This document shows, piece by piece, positions 5,754 to 10,735 of a stretch of 10,735 bases of DNA. Every line of letters starts with the position of its first letter. Position 1 is the first letter of the stretch. The translations under genes and the position numbers were made by a program. The DNA lies in the NCBI GenBank assembly GCA_002428885.1, contig DIYE01000010.1, forward strand, positions 1 to 10,735. Reading direction: 5' to 3'. The stretch comes from Alphaproteobacteria bacterium UBA6062 (GTDB lineage: Bacteria; Pseudomonadota; Alphaproteobacteria; Sneathiellales; Sneathiellaceae). Below the pieces are notes generated by a model. It was given only the letters and a program-made list of their open reading frames with translations. It was not told the origin of the DNA and did not search any database.

Positions 5754-7889
5754 ATGTCATCTCTCAGAGCGAATATCAAAAAAAGAAGTGCCCTTTGCAG
5801 TCTTGGCATAGGAACACTTATCCTCACATCCGTGAACGCGCTGGCTCAACAGGCGGAATTGAAGCCTGTTACGCTGCCTGAAATCGTTGTGACCGGTGAA
5901 AGGCAAAATCGGACTGTTTTGGAAACGAAGAGTTCCGTGACGGTTTATGATGAGGAGAGGCTGTTAAGAGAGACGGGACGGGACATCAATGATGTTGTAA
6001 AAGCCGCGCCAAATCTTCAGTTGAGAGGTTTAAGCGAACTTCCCGTGGTGAGGGGGATCGAAGGCGGTGCGGCCGGCGGTCTGGTCAATACGGTCCTGAG
6101 TGGTGCACAATCAAGGCTACCGATTATTGTGGACGATGTCGCGCTGCCGCCAACTCTGTCAAATTCAGATTTCACCGATCTTTGGGACGTAGAGCAGCTT
6201 GAGGTCTTAAGAGGAACCCAAACCACTTATCGAGGCCGGTCCGCTATTGCCGGCGCGATTGTCGTGCAAACCAAAAAACCGACATATGAGATCGAAGCTG
6301 CCGCTCGCCAGGTCATGGAAATTGATGCTTTTGACGGTGTTTCGACGATTACCAACATTATGGCATCGGGGCCTGTTATCGATGACCGACTGGCGCTTCG
6401 CTTCACGGTTCAGGCTGAGCAGGGTGAAGACCCGCGTGATGTTGTTAATGTCACGGCGGGAGGAGATGAAGAGGCTCAACTGGAATTTAAGGATATCAAC
6501 ATAAGGGGACAGGCTCTCCTGACGCCGAAAGGTGAAGAGGGGCCACTTGACATTCTTGCCTCTTTCGCCGTGAGGGACGGCGTTACGCCGCAGACCCGAG
6601 ACACTGTGCAGTTGACCGGTTTTTCAGATGGGCGGGTAAGGTCGCCTGAAGATCGGGAAATTGATTTCGGCACAGGGGGACTCAGAAGTTTCGATAACCG
6701 TGCCTGGGTCGGATCACTCAGAACATCGTATAATCCCGGTGGCGGCTTTGGCGCTATTAAATCTGTCACAAGCCTTGCAAATACTAAAATGGAGAGCAGG
6801 GAGGAGCAGGCGGATAATATTTTCATTGATACAGAAGAAACCGGCTTTAATCAGGATTTCATCTATGAATTTGGGGAAGAAGGGGACGCTTTAGGCGGTA
6901 TCGTCGGCGTCAGCTTTGCCTATCGCGATCAGGATGCGAGTGCAAGCCTCGGAGCATCTTCTTATTCAGCCAATAGCAAAACGCATACTTACTCCTTGTT
7001 CGGGGATTTCGAATACGCTTTGTCAGAGAAGTGGACACTTTTGCTGGGCGGACGCCTGATTCATAACCGGGAGGATCGGGAAGGTGTGAATACGCTGTTC
7101 GTCCCGTCTTCCGTCAGATATAATGAAAGCGAGACGGAAATTTTGCCGTCTTTGGGAGCACGTTACCGGCTTTCACCAGAACAGAATGTTTCGCTGGTTG
7201 TCAAGAAGGGCTGGAATCCGGGCAGTGCTGGTATCAACTTCCTGACCGGCGAATTCGAGTATGACAGCGAAACGGTTTGGACGGTCGAACCTTCCTATCG
7301 TTTCCAATCCGCGGATCGGCGTCTGAATGTTACAGCGACGGCTTTCTTCAGCCATCACAAAGATCCTCAATTCTATTTTGATACCACACCGGGTGTTCCG
7401 ACATCCGTAACCGTCAAAAATATGAAGGAAGGGATTTCTTACGGAGCGGAACTCGAGCTTAGCTGGCACGCAACGGATGATGTGCGGATTGACGCGGGAC
7501 TCGGCCTGCTGGAAACAGAAATAACGAAAGCCGCCGATGGAGAGCCTGAGTTTAAAGGGAACGACTTCGGAAAAGATCCTCGTATCACGGCCAATTTGGG
7601 AGCAATATGGTATATGCCGTGGGTCGACGGACTGAGCCTTGACGGCCGGGTTTCCTATGTTGGTGAGTCAGCAACTGATCTTTACAATTTCGACAGCCAG
7701 AATATTGGCGACTACGCCCTGGTTGATATCGGGCTGACATACGAGTTTAGCAATTTTGAAGGACGCTTATTCGTGAATAATTTGACAGATGCTGCCGGAA
7801 AGACGTTCTACCTTGGCCGGGCGACTGGAAATTTTGTCGGCGTAACACCGGCCAGAACATTTGGTGCCAGCCTTGCCGTCAGATTCTGA
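5754..7889 (+). CDS. TonB-dependent outer-membrane receptor, probably for a ferric siderophore
   Basis: This 711-residue receptor carries an iron chelate across the outer membrane using energy from TonB. A signal peptide is clear: NIKKR, a hydrophobic core, then ALA-QQ with likely cleavage after residue 31. A TonB-box-like EIVVTG follows at 43-48. The plug domain covers about 52-175 and includes VRGIEGG and the closing segment VEQLEVLRGTQTTYRGRSA (146-164), a variant of the usual VEVLRGPQGTLYGRNA. The remainder is a beta-barrel ending in the typical terminal phenylalanine (LAVRF). The family includes receptors for siderophores, haem, B12 and sugars. The siderophore reading comes mainly from the following MFS-SIP gene and the preceding AraC regulator. 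ATG 5754 is chosen because GGGTGGG lies upstream and the signal peptide starts normally. An in-frame GTG at 5742 would add four residues. Confidence 0.92.
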   Translation: MSSLRANIKKRSALCSLGIGTLILTSVNALAQQAELKPVTLPEIVVTGERQNRTVLETKSSVTVYDEERLLRETGRDINDVVKAAPNLQLRGLSELPVVRGIEGGAAGGLVNTVLSGAQSRLPIIVDDVALPPTLSNSDFTDLWDVEQLEVLRGTQTTYRGRSAIAGAIVVQTKKPTYEIEAAARQVMEIDAFDGVSTITNIMASGPVIDDRLALRFTVQAEQGEDPRDVVNVTAGGDEEAQLEFKDINIRGQALLTPKGEEGPLDILASFAVRDGVTPQTRDTVQLTGFSDGRVRSPEDREIDFGTGGLRSFDNRAWVGSLRTSYNPGGGFGAIKSVTSLANTKMESREEQADNIFIDTEETGFNQDFIYEFGEEGDALGGIVGVSFAYRDQDASASLGASSYSANSKTHTYSLFGDFEYALSEKWTLLLGGRLIHNREDREGVNTLFVPSSVRYNESETEILPSLGARYRLSPEQNVSLVVKKGWNPGSAGINFLTGEFEYDSETVWTVEPSYRFQSADRRLNVTATAFFSHHKDPQFYFDTTPGVPTSVTVKNMKEGISYGAELELSWHATDDVRIDAGLGLLETEITKAADGEPEFKGNDFGKDPRITANLGAIWYMPWVDGLSLDGRVSYVGESATDLYNFDSQNIGDYALVDIGLTYEFSNFEGRLFVNNLTDAAGKTFYLGRATGNFVGVTPARTFGASLAVRF

Positions 7890-7890
7890 T

Positions 7891-10209
7891 ATGAGTGTTT
7901 CTGCTGCGCCGAAAGTAGGGGAGGGGAGCGGCGTAACACCCAAAGGTATTATTTCATCGCTTACCCTTTTAACGCTCATTCAGGGAATACTTGCCCAGTT
8001 CATGATGCAGGGGGTGCCGCTCTTTATGAGAGAGGCCGGCCATTCGGCCCAGACGGTTGGCCTTATCTATGTTGCTGCCATACCATATGTCGCTCGCTTT
8101 CTTTGGGCCCCTCTCGTCGACCGAAAAGGGATGACCTCTATCGGTCATTTCCGCTCCTGGATTCTCGGAGGGCAGATACTGAGTTGCGCCAGTCTGTTAT
8201 TCCTGGCCTTTATTGATATCGAGACCTTTCCTTTTGTGGTTGTCGGTGTCTGTTTGATTGTGATGATCGGCCTTGCCTTTAATGTCACTGCGACAGGAGG
8301 GCTTGCCGTTGAGAAACTGGCCCCGCAGGATCGAGCCAGGGGATCGGCGAATATCGCCGCCGCTGCCGCTTTGGCGGGTTTCCTGCTGGGGGGCGGTGTT
8401 CTTTACTTCCTGGCTGATCTAGGCTGGCAGGCAACGGTATTCGGGCTTTTCGGTATTTGTGGCCTTTTCTGCATCATCAGTCTGTCTTTCCGCCTGGATA
8501 AGGGAAGCGCTGCCGTTCAGCAGTCGCAATCCTATCTGAAGCAGTTTTCGCTCCTTGTGCGGCCGGATACTCGGCTTCTTTTGTTCACAACCGTTGCCAT
8601 TCTATCGGGACTGGCCGTGACCTTTGGACTGAAATCAATTCTTCTGATCGATGCCGGCTACAGTGTTCGGGAAGCCAGTTTTATCAGTCTCATCTATGGT
8701 AACGGTGCCGGTCTCATCGCGGCCTTATGTGTCAGGAGATTTGTGGAGCTTTGGGGTGGATATTTCTGTCTTTGTGTCGTCGGGATTTTATGTGTTCTGT
8801 TCTGTGGCTCTTTTGCTGTCATTTTCCGAAATGAGGTGACCTCCTTTTCCGCCGGGGCATTTGCTATCCTGGCAAATTGTCTCCTGTTCGCTTCTTATCC
8901 GGCGGGCCGAACATTGCTGATGTCCATGTGCCGGGAAGGGCAGAAAGCAACAGACTACACGGTTTTTGTAAGTTTTGAGGGATTTGCTCTCCTGATTTAT
9001 GCGGCTCTCAGCAATCTGGCTTTCGAGTATGTGGGCTTTAGTGCTGTGGCCGCTCTTGGGGCCTGTATTTCCGCCGCTGGTGCTGTTGTCGCCTGGAGAA
9101 ATCATGTGCGTGACCCTCATAAGAGGACTGCTAAGCAACGGAGCAGGACCGATGCAGCTCATATTTCGACCGAAACGGCGGAGGAAATCCTCAGCAAGAT
9201 GTCGCTTCATCTTGCTGAGCACGGCATCAAACCGGAGGTCAGTGACAAAGAACGTTTGTATATCAAATATAAAGGGTGCAAAATTCACTTTGATACTGCA
9301 GCAGATGGTCTCAAGGTTGAGGTTCGCGTCCCGCTTTCAAATATGCTTTTCTTTTTAAAAGAAGCCATCACGCGTGAGATTTCCAGCATCGACCCGGCTA
9401 CGGCTGAAGCCATGAGATGGCAATCGGATGGCCGAGACGATCAGAGGCGCCCTGCAAATTTTTATGAAATGACGCTGCTACGTAAATCGCGCCCTGTTCA
9501 GGGTGTGCTGCGCCTAACGCTTGAAACGGATGGGGAGGGTTTGTCCAGCGCCGAAGACGGCTATCACGTGAAGCTGATGGTACCTGCTGATCCAAAGAGA
9601 GAACCTGTGTGGCCCGGACTGAGACCAAATGGCACCACGGCCTGGCCGAGAAAAGAAAATCGGCTGCATGTAAGATATTTTACGGTTCGACATATCCGTT
9701 CCGCAGGGCGGGAGGTCGATATTGATATCGTGGATCATCCCGGCGGACGTCTCTATGAGTGGGCTATTCAGGCTAAAACAGGGGATAGGGTTGGCTTGAT
9801 GGGACCTGTAGGCCTAGAGACGGCGGACCTTCAGGAGCCGGTCTTGATGGCTGGAGACATGACGGCTTTGCCTGCGATGGCGCGGATGATTGAAAACATG
9901 CCTCCTGCTATGAAAGGGGTCGCATTCCTGGCCTTTCCGGAGGGAGGCAAGTTGGAAGATTATTTTCAGGTATCTGAAAGAGCCATCGATATTCAGTTGA
10001 TTGATCGGGATAAATTTGATGGTCAGATTCTGGATAAGATGAAGAGAATGCGGGAGCAATCTGACTTTAAAACAGCCTGGTTTGGCGGAGAACATTCGAC
10101 GGCCAAGGTTATGGAAGCCTATTTTCAGCATGATTGCGGTTTTGAGGCGGATCAATATAGTTGCTCGACCTATTGGCGGCGCGGCGAAGTGAGCGATGCC
10201 AGCCAGTAG
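7891..10209 (+). CDS. fusion of RhtX/FptX-like MFS siderophore importer, DUF2218 and SIP-type ferric-siderophore reductase
   Basis: This 772-residue protein joins three modules. Residues about 10-404 form a twelve-helix MFS transporter resembling the RhtX/FptX siderophore importers, with QGVPLFMREAGHSAQTVGLI near the start and FLWAPLVDR (70-78) in the first cytoplasmic loop. A basic linker (RDPHKRTAKQRSR, 407-419) follows. Residues about 425-495 match DUF2218, a small domain often attached to siderophore reductases. Residues about 515-770 are a SIP/ViuB-type flavoreductase: an FAD-binding RYFTVR (595-600), VDIDIVDHPGG (609-619), GDRVGLMGP (631-639), AGDMTALPA (654-662) and the closing STYWRRG (759-765). 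A single protein could therefore import a ferric siderophore and release its iron by reduction in the cytoplasm. The ATG is one base past the receptor stop codon with no clear ribosome site, suggesting translational coupling. An in-frame TTG at 7861 would overlap the receptor gene and is less likely. Confidence 0.9.
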   Translation: MSVSAAPKVGEGSGVTPKGIISSLTLLTLIQGILAQFMMQGVPLFMREAGHSAQTVGLIYVAAIPYVARFLWAPLVDRKGMTSIGHFRSWILGGQILSCASLLFLAFIDIETFPFVVVGVCLIVMIGLAFNVTATGGLAVEKLAPQDRARGSANIAAAAALAGFLLGGGVLYFLADLGWQATVFGLFGICGLFCIISLSFRLDKGSAAVQQSQSYLKQFSLLVRPDTRLLLFTTVAILSGLAVTFGLKSILLIDAGYSVREASFISLIYGNGAGLIAALCVRRFVELWGGYFCLCVVGILCVLFCGSFAVIFRNEVTSFSAGAFAILANCLLFASYPAGRTLLMSMCREGQKATDYTVFVSFEGFALLIYAALSNLAFEYVGFSAVAALGACISAAGAVVAWRNHVRDPHKRTAKQRSRTDAAHISTETAEEILSKMSLHLAEHGIKPEVSDKERLYIKYKGCKIHFDTAADGLKVEVRVPLSNMLFFLKEAITREISSIDPATAEAMRWQSDGRDDQRRPANFYEMTLLRKSRPVQGVLRLTLETDGEGLSSAEDGYHVKLMVPADPKREPVWPGLRPNGTTAWPRKENRLHVRYFTVRHIRSAGREVDIDIVDHPGGRLYEWAIQAKTGDRVGLMGPVGLETADLQEPVLMAGDMTALPAMARMIENMPPAMKGVAFLAFPEGGKLEDYFQVSERAIDIQLIDRDKFDGQILDKMKRMREQSDFKTAWFGGEHSTAKVMEAYFQHDCGFEADQYSCSTYWRRGEVSDASQ

Positions 10210-10230
10210 CGTAGCTCGTATCTGGAGACT

Positions 10231-10683
10231 TCAGGATATTCGCTTCAGCTTTTGGATTGTATTTTCCAGGGCATTCAGGAAGTTGGATCTGTCTTTTTTA
10301 CTGAAAGATGCGTTATAGCCCGAAATCTCTCCCGTATCCCTTAGGTGCGCATTCAGGTCACGCATGGCGAGAGACATGCCGATAGACTGCTCGGTAAAAG
10401 GTTTGCCACCCGGGCCGATAACAATGGCTGACTTCTTCAGGGCCCGATCTGCAAGCGGTATGTCGGAGGTGATGACAATGTCATTCTTCGAGACCTGCTC
10501 GGCGATCCAGTTATCAGCGGCATCAAAGCCGTTGTCGACAACCACCTGTTCGATCAGCGGGCTTTCTGGAAGCCGCATCCAGCTATTGCTGACCACGTAA
10601 GTATGCAGTTTGTGCCGGCCGGCCACCCGATAGGTTTCGTCTTTGACGGGGCAGGCATCTGCGTCAATAAAGATCCGTATCAT
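10231..10683 (-). CDS. yaiI: YaiI/YqxD-family protein (UPF0178, DUF188)
   Basis: This 150-residue protein has the normal length for the family. Its hallmarks are IFIDADACPVK (4-14), DNGFDAADNWIAE (50-62), the acidic segment DIVITSDIPLADRAL (68-82) and FSKKDRSNFLNALE (127-140). The conserved acidic residues D7, D9, D54, D57, D68 and D74 recall a PIN-like nuclease fold and a metal site, but no function is firmly established for the family. AAGGA a few bases upstream on this strand supports the ATG. The gene is convergent with the transporter-reductase gene, with a 21-base gap and no evident terminator, and has no visible link to iron uptake. Confidence 0.93.
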   Translation of the reverse strand: MIRIFIDADACPVKDETYRVAGRHKLHTYVVSNSWMRLPESPLIEQVVVDNGFDAADNWIAEQVSKNDIVITSDIPLADRALKKSAIVIGPGGKPFTEQSIGMSLAMRDLNAHLRDTGEISGYNASFSKKDRSNFLNALENTIQKLKRIS

Positions 10684-10701
10684 ACAGTCCTTATAACAGA
10701 A

Positions 10702-10727
10702 ATGAGCCGCCTGAAAAGACGGCTCAT
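10702..10727 (-). terminator. probable rho-independent terminator of a leftward gene beyond the right edge
   Basis: Perfect 8-base arms ATGAGCCG (10702-10709) and CGGCTCAT (10720-10727) enclose ten bases, and a C-G and a wobble pair can lengthen the stem to ten with a six-base loop. Read on the - strand, the hairpin is followed by TTTCTGTTAT, a modest T-rich tract, so it most likely ends a leftward transcript coming from outside the window just upstream of the YaiI-family gene. The T-tract is broken, which lowers confidence. Confidence 0.55.
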
Positions 10728-10735
10728 GCGGGGTG

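Noticed and set aside
7861..7890. TTG at 7861 as start of the transporter-reductase gene
   Set aside because: It would overlap the receptor gene by 29 bases and add ten residues of no evident role; the ATG at 7891 is in frame and suits coupling to the receptor stop.
9100..9165. Possible frameshift joining two separate genes into the MFS-SIP fusion
   Set aside because: The frame is continuous through the basic linker with no stop codon, and no ribosome site plus start codon suggests a separate SIP gene; read-level confirmation would still be useful.
8788..9288. 166-codon - strand open frame opposite the transporter-reductase gene
   Set aside because: It spans the MFS, linker and DUF2218 coding region of a continuous, domain-supported gene and has no motif of its own.

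Overview
The window reads as chromosomal DNA of an alphaproteobacterium of moderate GC content. This rests on the form of the RNase P RNA at the left edge, the overall protein flavour and the lack of plasmid or phage genes. The order or genus cannot be named safely from the sequence alone. No tRNA, insertion sequence, CRISPR array or integrase was seen.

Left part (1-2172): the 3' portion of the RNase P RNA gene, then, after only about 67 bases, a CPA2-family (Kef-like) cation:proton antiporter with a cytoplasmic TrkA-N-type domain. Middle-left (2185-4514): a leftward gene for a 526-residue protein with an N-terminal Rieske [2Fe-2S] domain and a long, mostly helical region of unknown function. 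It is divergent from a rightward gene for a winged-helix regulator of the SufR/COG2345 type, with a cysteine-rich C-terminus expected to bind an Fe-S cluster. Their 95-base shared promoter region is AT-rich and carries a perfect 16-bp palindrome that is a good operator candidate.

Middle-right (4570-10209): an iron-siderophore uptake cassette on the + strand. A Fur-box-like element precedes an AraC-family (PchR-like) regulator. Next come a TonB-dependent outer-membrane receptor and, one base after its stop codon, a single polypeptide joining an RhtX/FptX-like MFS importer, a DUF2218 module and a siderophore-interacting flavoreductase (SIP). The proposed flow is: ferric siderophore through the TonB receptor, across the inner membrane through the MFS half, then reduction in the cytoplasm by the SIP half. 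The AraC regulator probably senses the siderophore and Fur senses iron. No siderophore synthesis gene is in the window, so this looks like uptake of a foreign siderophore or of one made elsewhere in the genome.

Right edge (10231-10735): a leftward YaiI/YqxD-family gene, convergent with the transporter-reductase gene, and a probable rho-independent terminator belonging to a leftward gene beyond the window. The items most worth following up are the MFS-DUF2218-SIP fusion and the Rieske fusion paired with an Fe-S-sensing regulator.
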